Below are positions 22,521 through 34,190 of a DNA stretch of 64,000 bases, one piece after another (within the stretch, counting starts at the first letter, position 1; every line of letters starts with the position of its first letter). The position numbers were made by a program, and so were the translations under genes. This DNA comes from Ovis canadensis (taxonomy: Eukaryota > Chordata > Mammalia > Artiodactyla > Bovidae): contig NC_091245.1 in assembly GCF_042477335.2 (NCBI RefSeq), positions 28,964,501 to 29,028,500 on the forward strand. Reading direction: 5' to 3'. The notes under the pieces were generated by a model. That model did no database searches and was not told the origin of the DNA. It saw only the letters and a program-made list of their open reading frames with translations.

Positions 22521-22774
22521 ATACATCTATGGCCAATGGTTTTGTACATGAATGCCAAGACCACTCACTGAGAAAATAATCATCTAACAAATGGTGCTAC
22601 ATAACTGGATATCTACATGCCAAAGAATGAAGCTGGATTCCTATCTCAAACCATATACCAAAAGTGACTTAGAATGGATCAACATCTTAGGTATAAGAGC
22701 TAAAACCATAAAACACTTAGAAGAAAACCTAGGGGTAATCTTTGTGACCTTGGATTTGGCAATGGATAGGAGAT

Positions 22775-23058
22775 TAGCCCTGGGATTTCTTTGGAAGGAA
22801 TGATGCTAAAGCTGAAACTCCAGTACTTTGGCCACCTCATGCGAAGAGTTGACTCATTGGAAAAGACTCTGATGCTAGGAGGGATTGGGGGCAGGAGGAG
22901 AAGGGGATGACAAAGGATGAGATGGCTGGATGGCATCACCGACTCGATGGACATGAGTCTGAGTGAACTCTGGGAATTGGTGATGGACAGGGAGGCCTGG
23001 CGTGCTGCAATTCATGGGGTCGCAAAGAGTCAGACACGACTGAGCGACTGAACTGAAC
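22775..23058 (+). mobile_element. BovB LINE 3' fragment inserted in the L1
   Basis: It starts near 'agccctgggatttctttgga' and ends with 'cacgactgagcgactgaact', the BovB 3' terminus. The L1 phrase 'gatttggcaatgga' precedes it and 'cttaggtgttaaaccaaaa' follows, showing a clean interruption. Confidence 0.93.
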
Positions 23059-23424
23059 TCTTAGGTGTTAAACCAAAAACACAAACAACAAAAAATAGAT
23101 AAACGGACTTCATCAAAATTAAAAACGTTTGTGTATCAAAGAACATTATGAAGCTAGTCAAAAGACAACTTTTAGAATGGGAGAAAAATATTTGCAAATC
23201 ATACTACTGATAAGAGTCTAGTATCCAGAATATGTAAAGAACTCCTACAACTCAACAACAAAAACAACCCAGTCCAAAAAATGGGCAAAGGACCTGCTGA
23301 TCATCTATATATCTTATATACATATATATAAAATACCATCTATATATCTTCTCTCCAAAGACGATATAGATGACCAACAAGTACACACAGGAAAAGATGC
23401 TCAGTATTGTTAGTTATTGCAAGC

Positions 23425-23854
23425 ATGTGTGCTCAGTCACTTCAGTCATGTCCAACTCCTTGCAGCCCTGTAGACTGTAGCCTGCCAGGCTCCTGTGACC
23501 ATGTGATTCTCCACGCAGGAATACTGGAGTGGGTTGCCATGCCCTTTCCTGGTGGCTCAGATGGTAAAGCATGTGCCTGCAATGCAGGAGACCCGGGTTT
23601 GATCCCTGGGTCAGGAAGATCCCCTGGAGATCTTCCTTCTAGAAGGAAATGGCAACCCACTCCTGCATTCTTGCCTGGAAAATCCCATGGCCGGAGGAGC
23701 CTGATAGGTTACAGTCCTTGGGACCACAAAGAGTCAGACACAACTAAGCGACTTCACTTTCACTGTCCTCTGGGGGAACTTCCCGACACAGGGAACAAAC
23801 CTGCGTCTCCGGAATTGCGGGCGAATTCTTTACCACTGAGCAACCAGGGCAGTC
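23425..23854 (-). mobile_element. Bov-tA SINE, split by a second Bov-tA
   Basis: The minus-strand element begins 'gtgtgctcagtcacttcagt', stops at 'gggttgccatgccc', and resumes at 'ctctgggggaacttcccgac' to end 'ctgagcaaccagggcagtc'. The gap holds an opposite-orientation SINE. Confidence 0.9.
23543..23764 (+). mobile_element. Bov-tA SINE nested within a Bov-tA SINE
   Basis: Complete head ('tttcctggtggctcagatgg', 'gggtttgatccctgggtcag') and body, ending 'cagacacaactaagcgactt'. It is the youngest layer of the nest. Confidence 0.92.
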
Positions 23855-24859
23855 ATTAGGGAAATGCAAATCAAAACCAGAATGAGATATCACTTTGCAT
23901 CTATTAGGATAACTATAATTTTAAAAGTTAAGGAAAAAAAAAGAACAGAAAATAACAAGCATTGGCAAGGATGTGAGAAAGTGGAGTACTCACAAATTAG
24001 CCACTGTGGAAAACAGTTTGACAATTCCTCAAAAAATTAAACATGGAAATTACTGTATGACCCAGCAATTCTACTTCTAGGTATATGCCCAAAAGAAAAT
24101 TATTGTGAAAACAAGCCAACTGTTCATCAGTAGATGAATGTATAAACAAATTATGAGGGAAAATATTATATTTATATATAAAGGATGAAATACTAACATA
24201 CTACAGCGTGGATAAACCTCAAAATCATTATGCCAAGTGAAAGAAGCCAGACACAAAAGGCCGTGTACTGTATGAGTCCACTTATATGAAATATCCAGAC
24301 TAGGTAAATTCATAGAGACAGAAGGCAGCATAGTAGTTGACAGAGGCTAAGGGGAGGGACCAGTGAGTAGTATCTGCTTAATGGGTACAGGTTTCCTTTC
24401 CAGGTGATGAAAACCGTTGGCACTAGGTAGAGATGGTGGCCGCGCAGCACTGCGAATGTAGTAAATGTCACTGGATCGTTCACTCCTAAATGGCTACTTT
24501 TATGTTCTATGAGTTTCGCTGCAATAAAAATGTTTAATTTAGTTAAAATTAAAAGATTGTCTGCCTGTGTCCAAAGCATGGACTTTTCACCGCATTTCAA
24601 GACTCACGTTAGGAGCAGTCCATCGAAGGGTTTCTGTAACGGCCGTGGCTCTGGTGTTGCCAAGCCGAGGGACACAAGCAAGTCGTCATCCCTGGTTCCT
24701 CAATACTACACCTGTCAAACAAAGGTAGCAGTACCTGCCTGCCAAGGCTGCTGTGGAAACCAAATGAGAAGGTAGAAAAAGATAGAATCAGTTGGAAAAT
24801 GAGAGGTAATGATGTTTGATGATTAATGAAATTCTCACCTCCTCCTTAATTGTGATGGT

Positions 24860-25066
24860 GAAGTGAAGTGAAAGTCTCTCAGTTGTGTCTGACTCTTAGC
24901 AACCCCATGGATTATACAGTCCGTGGAATTCTCCAGGCCAGAACACAAGAACACTGGAATGGGTAGCCATTCCCTTCTCCAGGGGCTCTTCCCAACCTAG
25001 GGATCAGACCCAGGACTCCCACATCGCAGGCGGATTCTGTACCAGCTGAGCCACAAGGGAAGCCCC
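24860..25066 (-). mobile_element. Bov-tA SINE
   Basis: Reverse copy from 'aagtgaagtgaaagtctctc' to 'gagccacaagggaagcccc'. It abuts the next SINE directly. Confidence 0.92.
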
Positions 25067-25486
25067 ATTTTGGCTGTGCTGGGTCTTGACTGCAGCGTGC
25101 GGGCACTTCATTGTGGCACGTGGACTTCTCGTTGTTGTTGGGTCTTGACTGCAGCATGCGGGCACTTCATTGTGGCACGTGGACTTCTCGTTGTCGTTGG
25201 GTCTTGACTGCAGCGTGCGGGCACTTCATTGTGGCACGTGGACTTGTTGTCGTTGGGTCTTGACTGCAGTGTGCGGGCACTTCATTATGGCACGTGGACT
25301 TCTTGTTGTCATGTGTGGGCTTTTCTAGTTTTGGCAATGGCCTTGTTTTGTGGCTTGTCTTGTTGTGGTTTGTGGGCTTGGTTTCCCCGAGGCATGTGGA
25401 GTCTTAGTTCCCCGACCAGGGATCAAACCCATGTCCCCTGCATTGCAAGGCAGATTCTTAATCAGTGGACCACCACGGAAGTCCCT
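25067..25486 (-). mobile_element. CHR-type SINE with internal tandem expansion
   Basis: The complement of the CHR head is clear at the right end ('tagttccccgaccagggatc', 'gaccaccacggaagtccc') and the body end at the left ('ttggctgtgctgggtcttg'). The body is inflated by a 59-bp tandem array (25081-25313). Confidence 0.85.
25081..25313. repeat. 59-bp minisatellite, about 4 units, inside a SINE
   Basis: Units start gggtcttgactgcag at 25081, 25140, 25199 and 25255. Spacing is 59, 59 and 56 bases; the third unit lacks 3 bases in the cttctcgttg segment. Units differ at only a few positions, including a CpG/TpG/CpA site (gcagcgtg, gcagcatg, gcagtgtg). Confidence 0.95.
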
Positions 25487-25734
25487 AGAATCCCTAGAAT
25501 CATCTTATAACTCAAAGATGCTATTTTAAAAACCAAACCAAACAAACAAACAAAAACCTGGAGAAGGATTCCATATTCCATATTGTCACAAAGGGCCAAA
25601 GGTGATGATTTACATATAAACTCATATATGGTTAGAGAATAAGAAACAACTTAAACTAGGAACAGAAATAAACTTCCTTAACTAAGACAAGGGCATCAGC
25701 AAAAGCAAAACCTATAGCTAACATTACACTTAGG

Positions 25735-25938
25735 GCTTCCCAGGTGGTGCTAGTGGTACCCACCTGCCAGTGCAAGAGACATGGGTTTGACCCCTGGGTC
25801 AGGAAGATCTCCTAGAGGACGGCATGGCAACCCACTCCAGTACTCTTGCCTGAAGAATCCCATGGACAGAGGAGCCTAGAGGGCTACAGTCCACAGAGTC
25901 ACAAAGAGTTGAACACGACTGAAATAACTTAGCACATA
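25735..25938 (+). mobile_element. Bov-tA SINE with target-site duplication
   Basis: From 'gggcttcccaggtggtgcta' to 'gttgaacacgactgaaataa'. The flanks aacattacacttag (left) and aacatcacatttag (right) are a 14-base duplication with two differences. Confidence 0.93.
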
Positions 25939-26629
25939 GCACAACATCACATTTAGTGGTAGAGACGGAATGCTTTCCCCCTAAGATCAAGAACACAGTA
26001 AAGATATCCATCTGCACTATTCCTATTCAACTTCATACTGGAATTCCTAACAAGTGTAGTAAGGCAAGAAAAAAAATATATATAAAGGCATACAGACTGG
26101 AAAGATTAAAACCGTTAGCTGGCAACCTGATTATCTACATAAATTCCAAGGGATCTACCAAAACAAATTCTTCCTAGAACTAATAAATGAGCTCATTGAG
26201 GTTGCAGGATATAAGATTAATATATAAAAAATTTTATTTGTAAATACTGGCATTTATTAAACAATTAGAAATGAAAATTTTAAAATACTGTTTATAATAG
26301 CACTCAAATTATATACATAAATATTAATCTAACAAATATTCATGCAGAATCTGCTAAAAACTATGAAACTGATTAAAGAAGTCAAAGAAATAAGTAAATA
26401 AAGAGGTATATTATGTTCATGGTTTGGAAGATTCAATATTGTGAAGATGTCAACTTGCCCCAATTTAATCTGTAGATTCAACATAACTTGAATCGAGATC
26501 CTAGCAGGATTTTTAAATAGAAATCAACAAACTGATTCTAAAACTTATTTGGAAAGGAACTAGAATAGCCAAAAAATTGAAAAAGAAGAACAAAGTCTGA
26601 GGACTCGCTATTTGATTCTAAAATTCACT

Positions 26630-26692
26630 ATGTGAAGTCGCTCAGTTGTGTTCAACTCTTTGCGACCGCATGGACTGTAGCCTACCAGGCTA
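26630..26692 (-). mobile_element. Bov-A SINE fragment
   Basis: Only the terminal part remains: 'gtgaagtcgctcagttgtgt' to 'gactgtagcctaccaggcta'. It is inserted in the L1 just before 'atgctacagtaatcaag'. Confidence 0.85.
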
Positions 26693-27394
26693 ATGCTACA
26701 GTAATCAAGACAGTGTGATATTGGGAAAAAAAATTATATACGTAGGTCAATGGAACAGAATACTCATATTCTGTGGAACCCACATATGGCCATATGCTTT
26801 TGCAAAGGTACAAAAGCAATTCACTGGAGAAATAGTAGTCTTTTAACAAACAGTGCTAGAACTGCTATACATACATATGTAAAAAAATAAACTTCAACCT
26901 ATATTTCACACACTATGCTAAAATTAACCACAAATGGACAAAAATGCAAAGCTATCACTTCTAGAAAAAACTAAAGTAATTAGATAATGATGTCAAAACC
27001 ACAGTCCATAAAATAAAAATGTATTAAATAGGATTTCATCAAATATTTAAAATTTTTACTCTGTGAAAGATACTGGCTGTTAAAAGAATGAAAAGACAAG
27101 TCACAGACCAGGAGAAAATATTTGCAAATTATTTATCCAACAAATGACTTGTACTCAGCATAAAGACCTACAGCTCAATAAAAGGAAAACAACCAGATTT
27201 TCTAAATGAGCAAAAGATTTGAACAAATATTTCACCAAAGAAAGCATGACGATGTAAAGTAAGTCATGAAAAAATGCTCAGAACTAGGGAACTCAAAGTA
27301 TAAGCACACTGAGATACCAATACACATCTTTAGAATGATTAAAATTAAAAAATAGAACAATAAACATTATCAAATGCTGGCAAGGGCTGGATGC

Positions 27395-27690
27395 AAAATC
27401 AGTGAAGGACTTTAGGTTGGAGACTGACATGACCAGATCTGTTCTGAAAATATTCTAGCTGTTTTGTGGAAATGGATTGAGAAAGGAGCAAGTGTGGGTA
27501 ATGGAACATAAGTCAGGAGATAATCCCAAGGAGAGATGCTGACAAGCCAGGGGTTGGTGGAGATGTGGCGAGGTGGCTGGAATGCAGCGTCACTGAGGAA
27601 GGAAATTTGACAAGCCTAGTAATGGGAGTGAAGAGAAAGGAGAGACTGTTTGGAAGAAGAGCAGTTTTAGAGTTTGGAACTTCCCCTGCG
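27395..27690 (-). repeat. L2 LINE relic (antisense)
   Basis: 'gactgacatgaccagatctg', 'agctgttttgtggaaatgga' and 'aggagataatcccaaggaga' follow the reversed L2 order. The right limit is uncertain. Confidence 0.55.
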
Positions 27691-27691
27691 T

Positions 27692-27832
27692 GGCCCTGGA
27701 GAATACAATGGCTACCCATTCCAGTATTCTTGGCTGGAGAACCCCATAGACAGAGAAGTCTGGCTGGCTACAGTCCATGGGGTACCAAAGAGTCAGATGT
27801 GACTGAACAACAAACTTTCACTTTTCTTTCAC
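27692..27832 (+). mobile_element. Bov-A2-type SINE
   Basis: A headless monomer: 'ccctggagaatacaatggct' to 'gagtcagatgtgactgaaca' with a 'tttcactttt' tail. Confidence 0.9.
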
Positions 27833-28104
27833 TGGGTGGCCCAAGGCATTCGTCATCCTTAAGGGTGGCTTCTGGAAGCAAAGATGCCACAATTAACAGG
27901 CCATTAAGTTATACCCTTTCCTCTTTCATTATGATGTAACTGCTTTTCCATAAAAAGTTGGTTTTCAGCACATCACTGTATTTATAAGGAAACAGAATCA
28001 TCCAATATAAAATGTGCACCAAAGGATGCTAATGAGGACAATCAGAACTGGCAGCTGGAAAAGCAGTGAGGGACAGTACGGGCTGTCCATTGAGAAGGGG
28101 GCTG

Positions 28105-28350
28105 TTATTTACAGAAGTGCAGAGCACCGGAGTACTTTACAGAAGTTTCTTTTATGATAGTTACTGTAGATCACACTACGTATATAAATTAAATGCAGAT
28201 GACGACCTAGGAAGAAAGTGGTATAGCTCCTGCTATAGATGAGGAAGATGAGACCCAAACAGGTTAAGTGACTTGCCCAAGGCTTCAACTAGCAAGTGGC
28301 ACATTCGGGGTTCAGCCTCAGGACTGCTTGATCCTAAATATAGTGGTCTT
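28105..28350 (-). repeat. MIR SINE relic (antisense)
   Basis: 'aggttaagtgacttgcccaa' and 'gtggcacattcggggttcag' are reversed MIR landmarks. Confidence 0.65.
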
Positions 28351-28613
28351 GTCATCCTGCCACTGTACCTCATCTCCAGTTGAACTGGAATGTTCTCTTT
28401 GCCTGACCTTTATTTTCCTTTCATTCAGAATGCCTTTGTGGCTGACCACTCCCACCCGAATCCATTCAGACCCCCAAGGCTCACCACAAATGGCCCCTTG
28501 TCCACATCACCTGCCTCCCAGATGAACACCAGCACACAAAGCCACCTTCAGAGCACTGCCACTAGCACCACCTGGGAAACCCACCTTATTACACGGAGGG
28601 GAAGGGGAAGGGG

Positions 28614-28898
28614 AAGTTGCTCAGTTGTGTCGTCTTTTTGCGACCCCATGGACTATTCTCCAGGCCAGAATACTGGAGTGTGTAGCCTTTCCCTTTTCCA
28701 GGGGTCCCAACTCAGGATCAAACCCAGGTTTCCCACATTGCGGGCTGATTCTTTACCAGCTAAGCCACAAGGGAAGTCCAAAAATACTGGAGTGGGTAGC
28801 CTATCCCTTCTCTAGAGGATCTTCCCAACCCAGGAATCGAACCAGGGTCTCCTGCATTGCAGGTGAATTCTTTACCAACTGAGTTATGAGGGAAGCCT
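28614..28898 (-). mobile_element. Dimeric Bov-tA SINE (two tRNA heads)
   Basis: Two complements of the tRNA head, ending 'gccacaagggaagtcc' and 'gttatgagggaagcc', stand in tandem behind one Bov-A tail. The same dimer layout occurs at 39.4 and 46.9 kb on the plus strand. Confidence 0.9.
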
Positions 28899-30254
28899 TT
28901 ATTACATACCTATTTCCAGTTATAAACTGTAGCACCCTTGAAGGCACAGACTTTCTATATGTGTGAGAGATGATCAGTGGTGTGTGGATTTGAACACATG
29001 TACTAAATTATCCAAATAGGTCCAAAAGTTGGCAAATGAGGCTACAACAAAAAAATATATGTGGAGTAAGGAACAAGATAGTCGATTATTCACATTTTTA
29101 TAATAACTATTTTTATTTAATTTATATAAGTAAATATCAAGTTCATCTGTGCACACTAGTATTATGCAATTCATATGCTTTTTGAGCTAGTATTTAAATC
29201 ATCTATAGGAAGAAAGCATTCTGAAAAATAGAATAGAACTGTATCTGTGAATAACTTTTAAATGAATCAATGACAAAAATCACTTTAAGACATTTGACAG
29301 ACATCTTCTTACCATAACATCTTCTTCTAAGTCTTATTTCTTTGTGAAAACTATACTTACCTTACTATGTGACAAAGTCAAAGACTCATGCAAAGTTACA
29401 ATTAGAAGTGAAGTTAAAAATCATTCAGTCCAATTCTTTTATTTTAGTGATGAAATCTTAGTTCAAAATCACATGGCTAGATGATGCCAGATTAGAACTT
29501 GCTTCTTCCAAAATCAAACTTCAAACTCTGGAGAAGAGACTGCTGGCACTCTACATCAATATTCATTCAGAGCTCCAGTAACAAAACCCCAGTTTTATTG
29601 AGAAGCTACACACAACCTCTAAAGGACATTTCCCAGACTCCATTGCAGCCAGATACAGCCAGATACAGACTATGCTTCAGCCAATGAGATCCAAAGGTAA
29701 ATGTGTGGACTTTTAGGAAGCCTCTTTGAAAGGGAGGGGATACAACATTCTCACTTCTCTTCTTCCTTCTTGTTGCCTGGAATACAGATATAATGGCTGT
29801 AGTTTTAGCAGCCATTTGAAACCATGAGGATGAGGATCACACCTTGGGGCTAGCCAAGGAAAGAGCTAGAATGAGCCTGAATCCCCAATAACCTCAGGAA
29901 GTCTTCCCAAGACAGCCTATTTCTGGATCTTCTTTTATGTGAAAAAAATAAATGAGTAAATTTCTATGTTACTTAGACCACCATTATTTTGAGTTTTTCA
30001 GTTATATGCAGCCAAACTTAACTAGCCCATCTTACTTACCCCACTGTCAACCCATTCCTCTCTCAGCTCAGCAAATGGAAATTTTAGTCTACCAACTGCT
30101 CAGGCCAAAAGCCTTGGAGTCAGTATTACTGACTTGTTTTTTTCATACCCCACAACCATCCCACCAGCAATTCTCATCAACTCTTTCTTCATAATAGACC
30201 TAGACCTGTCTGTTTTCCGTTGCTTTCACTGCTATCACTCTGGGCCCATCGCTA

Positions 30255-30797
30255 CAGTTGACCCTCGAACAACACAGGACTCAGGGGCCCACATCCTCTG
30301 TGCACAGAGGGCTCTGCATCACACTTCACAGTCTACGTTCTGTGTCTATGGTTCCACATCCACGGATTCGACTGACCACTAACCATGTGGTACTATGGTA
30401 CAGATTTACTGAAAACAATCTGCATGTAAGAAGACCCACTCACTCTCTCAGTTTCCCCCCTGCCTCCAGCCCCCTCTTATATCTTTATCTTCTAGTCAGC
30501 CTTAAATGCTGGCTGAGATCTTTCTCGCTCTCCAGCTGTCCATATTCTCAAAGGCAAGGTCATCCATCCATTTCCTAAGAGCTGTCACCATTATCTAGAG
30601 GATCATCATCAAGAGTTCCAAAGTTAGAATATGAAAAAGAAGATATATTGATGCATAACTGAGTCACTTTGCTGTACCGCAGGAATCAACACAACACTGT
30701 GAATCTACTCAACTTCAATAAATTTTTTAAAGTAGCAAAAACAATTTTAAAAAAGGACCCGTGCAAGTTTGAACCCATTGTTCAAGGCTTAACTGCA
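30255..30797 (+). mobile_element. Tigger/MER2-type DNA transposon with L1 insert
   Basis: The left end (cagttgaccctcgaacaaca) and right end (cattgttcaaggcttaactg) are imperfect inverted repeats, as in TcMar-Tigger elements. Its middle (about 30430-30755) is foreign and includes an L1 3' end. Confidence 0.7.
30630..30735 (+). mobile_element. L1 LINE 3' end
   Basis: 'gatgcataactgagtcactt', 'cacaacactgtgaatctact' and 'caacttcaataaattttt' match the artiodactyl L1 terminus. Confidence 0.75.
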
Positions 30798-32576
30798 TTC
30801 TCTTTCATCTGGTTTACAGCAGTAACCTCCTAACTAGTCTCCCTGTTTTCATTCTTTCCTGCCACCCCCTCCCCTCAGTCTGTTTTCCTCAGAATAGCCA
30901 GATTTAATTTTTTTCAGACATAAGTGGCCCCATATTCCTCCTTTGTTCAGGACTTCTCAGTGGCTGCCCTTGACGCAGACAGAGGATGAGCAAAGTCCTT
31001 GTCATCTCCCAGCCCTGACGTGAACTGGTCCCCTCCCCTGTCTCTCACCTCAGCTCCCACTCTTGCCCGCACTCACTGAACCCTGCCCCCAGGCCCTCTT
31101 TGCTATTCCTTAAACATATCAGCCATGCTCTGGTCTCCAGGATCATAGCTTGAAGGAACTCTTCCCCCAGATATCCACACATCATCTCTCTTACCTCATT
31201 CAGGCCTCTGGCCAAGCATCACTTTATCAGGAGGGCATCCCCTCTCCACCCTACCTAAAACAGAATCCCGCCCACCGCCTGCTGTCTGCTCGTCCCCAGG
31301 CATACTTGCCACCAAATGACGTTTGTTTATAGTCATTGTCTACATCCCCCACTGGAGCCTTAGTGTTTCTACTCTGAGCAACCTGCCGTCCACATGGAAA
31401 TTTGGTAAATATTTCCCCGCAACAAAAAGCAGCAGCTCCATCTTATTGGTTAATTAAGATCTATAAGGGTAAAATGGCTTTCTGTTTTAATAGTAATAAT
31501 AATTATTATAGTTAACAACAACTACAAAACATAAAAACTTTTGCAATAAGAATGATGGGCAGAAGTACGTGGGGCCAGTTTGTAAGGCTGACTCCAGAAC
31601 TAAATGTCCTTTCAGCAGCCCAGAAGATCCAAAGCTTTTTCTTACTGTTCTCATGTGACCTCTTCAGTGAGAACAGGGGTGGGGTGGGGGGGGTCAAAAT
31701 GACCACTCACGATCTAGTGATGAACACAGCTGTCCCCATAACTCTCCAGCTTTATGGAAAATCCGGATGACTTACTAATGTTTTTTAAAACATGAGTAAA
31801 TAAAAGTCCATTAAAACAGATTTATCTTTTCATTCACAAACAGCTTATTTCTCGTCAAAGTTAGGAAGTTTTCCGTTAGACTTATAAATTGAAATTAGAA
31901 ATCTTTTGAGTAAACTACTCACCAAATAAGCCTTAAGCTTGGGACATTTTTGGAGACAATGTACTACTAATATTTGTTTTTCCTGTGGAGAAGGAGCAAA
32001 GGCTGACAGAACATCATAGTTCCCATCTTCAAAGACCAAGAAGCCAAGTTTAGCTTCTTGAAGAACATTTGCAAAGAAAAACAGCAAACTATTGCTGAGG
32101 CTTTGCTTCAAAAATACACACTTCTCTCATACGTTCTTGATGACTGGTGCTTCGAGCTGCTAAAATATTCCTTCTTTGAAGAAAAAATACAGACCCCAAG
32201 AAAATTAAGAGTCTGGTTTTGAAGACAAGAGCTCCTTGCATCTGAATCCCATCTCCTTGAATTTCTCCTCATCTCAGCCTCCCTTTCTAAGGCAAGCATC
32301 ACAGCTACCCCAGAAGACAGACGGCTGTTACAAAATAAGAGAGTAGACAGCGTGGAGCACCTCCTAGGTGCTCAGTAAATGTTATCACTCTAAAGCAAAA
32401 TAAGCTACAGACGTCCACACAAGCCAGCAGCACTTTTAAACATAATACATTTTAAAAACTGATTTTTTTTTTTAGAACGCTAGGAAAATACAGAAAATTT
32501 TGAATAGACAATCTCCCTCAAACAAAAAAGAAGTGGTGCGGACTACAGATAATTTTCCTCTAACAACTTTGAAACA

Positions 32577-32592
32577 GTGACCTCTGCTGGCC
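32577..32592 (-). promoter_or_regulatory. CTCF-like motif
   Basis: On the minus strand GGCCAGCAGAGGTCAC fits the CTCF core CCASYAGRKGG. It lies in unique intergenic DNA. Motif by eye only. Confidence 0.3.
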
Positions 32593-33424
32593 AGTGGAAA
32601 ACATGAGCTTTCCAACCAAGTCTGGCAAGTGAGCAAGGGTTGAGTCAGCCAGGCTTGGTCCCTATCCCCGGAACAAAAACCAGGTGTTGCGTTACAAGGG
32701 ACAGAAATCGTCACAAGGGTTACCACGATGTAATTGGGATGTTAACAAAATTAAAGGCCGGCCTTTCCATTTGCTCATCTGCCCAGAAGTTTCTTTTTTT
32801 TCAAACCCCATGGTCTCCTATTTTTAAAATGTCATAATTGCATGCAAATGTTACAGCCGAAAAACAACGCAAGGGGCATTAAAAATCAATCTTCCATGTA
32901 AGCCTCAGATTTTCCAGCATGATGATCCAAAAGCAGAAGTGGTGACAAATGTGTAGAAAACAGAGCTAAAAAGTCAGAATGCATCATTAAGAATATTACA
33001 ACAAAAGGAGGGAAAGGAACTTTGGGAACACATGCCTGATTCAGCTGGGGTAAACAGCCAGCTACAAAGAAGGATTTTTTTTTTTTTTAATCTACAAATC
33101 TTTTACAGATATGACCCAGAAATCCAATTAGGAAGCAGTCATGACCCTTTCCTTCAGGCAGAAATATGCTTGATAGAGGAGGCTGCCCAAGAGTCTGTTG
33201 GCTGGGATATTTAAGTAAAACAGAGGTTGCAAACTGGCTATGTGGTTTAATTTGGCACTTACTGCATCTTTTTTTAAATTGATTATTTACCAACACTTTA
33301 AACATGGAGATTTCACAGCAAAATCTAAATTTCTGTCTTCTTAGAAACAAATGAGACCTAGACATACCAGGCAAGCATTTGCCCATAGCAATAATCAACT
33401 GGGGCCAAACAGCAGTAGTTGCTC

Positions 33425-34190
33425 CTCTTTCATTAATTTTTAATGCAGTACAGTTGTTTCACAGTGTTGTGATAGTTTCTGCTGTACAGCGAGTGAATCA
33501 GTTATACATATATCTCGTTTTAGATTTCCTTTCTGTTTAGGAATCATAGAACACTGAGTTCCCTGTGCTATACAGTAGGTTCTTATTAGTTACCTATTTT
33601 ATATATAGCGGTGCTATATGTCAAACCCAGTCTCCCAATTCACCCTACCTCCCACTTCCCCCCTTTGTAACCCTTAAGGTTTCTTTTTTCTACATCTGTG
33701 ACTCTATTTCTGCTTTGCAAATAAGTTCATCTGTACCACTCTCCTAGATTCCACATATAAACAAATGATGTTATACAACATTTGCCTTTCTCTCTCTGAT
33801 TTCGTCCTTTTTTGTTTTTTTTTGGTCATGCCATGCAGCATGCAAGATCTTCCTTCCCTGACCAGGGATCAAACCCATGCCCTCTGCAGTGGAAGCACAG
33901 AGTCTTAACCTCTGGACCACCAGGGAAGTCCCCTACTTCACTCTGTGTGACAATCTCTAGGCCCGTCTATGTCATTGAGAATGGTATTATTTCATTCCCT
34001 TTTATGACTGAATATAATCCCACTCCTGGACATACATCTGGAGAAAACCATGATTTGAAAGGATGCTCATTGAAGCACTCTGTATAATACCCAAGGACAC
34101 AGAAAAAAACGAAATGTCCACTGACAGAGAACGGGTGAGGCAGATGTGGTGCGTGCATACGATGGAATATTACTCAATAGTCATTCCTGT
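33425..34190 (-). mobile_element. L1 LINE with 5' inversion (twin-priming structure)
   Basis: 33425-34013 is an L1 3' end in antisense ('ttttaatgcagtacagttgt', 'ctatacagtaggttcttatt', 'cttcactctgtgtgacaatc'). At about 34014 the text switches to sense L1 ('atcccactcctggacataca', 'tgtataatacccaaggacac', 'gaatattactcaatagtcat'). The sense part is normally upstream of the antisense part, so the 5' segment is inverted. A CHR SINE sits inside. Confidence 0.82.
33808..33932 (-). mobile_element. CHR-type SINE
   Basis: Reverse copy: T-rich start, 'ccctgaccagggatcaaacc', and the end 'ggaccaccagggaagtccc'. Confidence 0.93.

Larger units (their letters stand above)
22570..24535 (+). mobile_element. Old L1 LINE (end of ORF2 and 3' end), multiply interrupted
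   Basis: ORF2-like text ('aaacacttagaagaaaacct', 'cttcatcaaaattaaaaacg', 'agaatgggagaaaaatattt', 'atgacccagcaattctactt') runs to the 3' end 'ttcgctgcaataaaaatg'. A BovB fragment (22775-23058) and a nested pair of SINEs (23425-23854) interrupt it; the L1 text continues on the far side of each. Frames are broken throughout. Confidence 0.88.
25640..27390 (+). mobile_element. Old L1 LINE, ORF2 region
   Basis: ORF2-like phrases run in order: 'aaaacctatagctaacatta', 'tattcctattcaacttcata', 'gaggttgcaggatataagat', 'atgctacagtaatcaagaca', 'aattaaccacaaatggacaa', 'tcacagaccaggagaaaata'. It is interrupted by a Bov-tA and a Bov-A fragment. Diverged and frame-broken. Confidence 0.85.
30035..31395 (+). 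repeat. L2 LINE, split by a Tigger element
   Basis: The left part has 'caggccaaaagccttggagt' and 'caaccatcccaccagcaatt'. The right part has 'gtaacctcctaactagtctc', 'ccccagatatccacacatca' and 'cattgtctacatcccccact'. These are consecutive landmarks of L2, with the Tigger at 30255-30797 between them. Confidence 0.75.
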
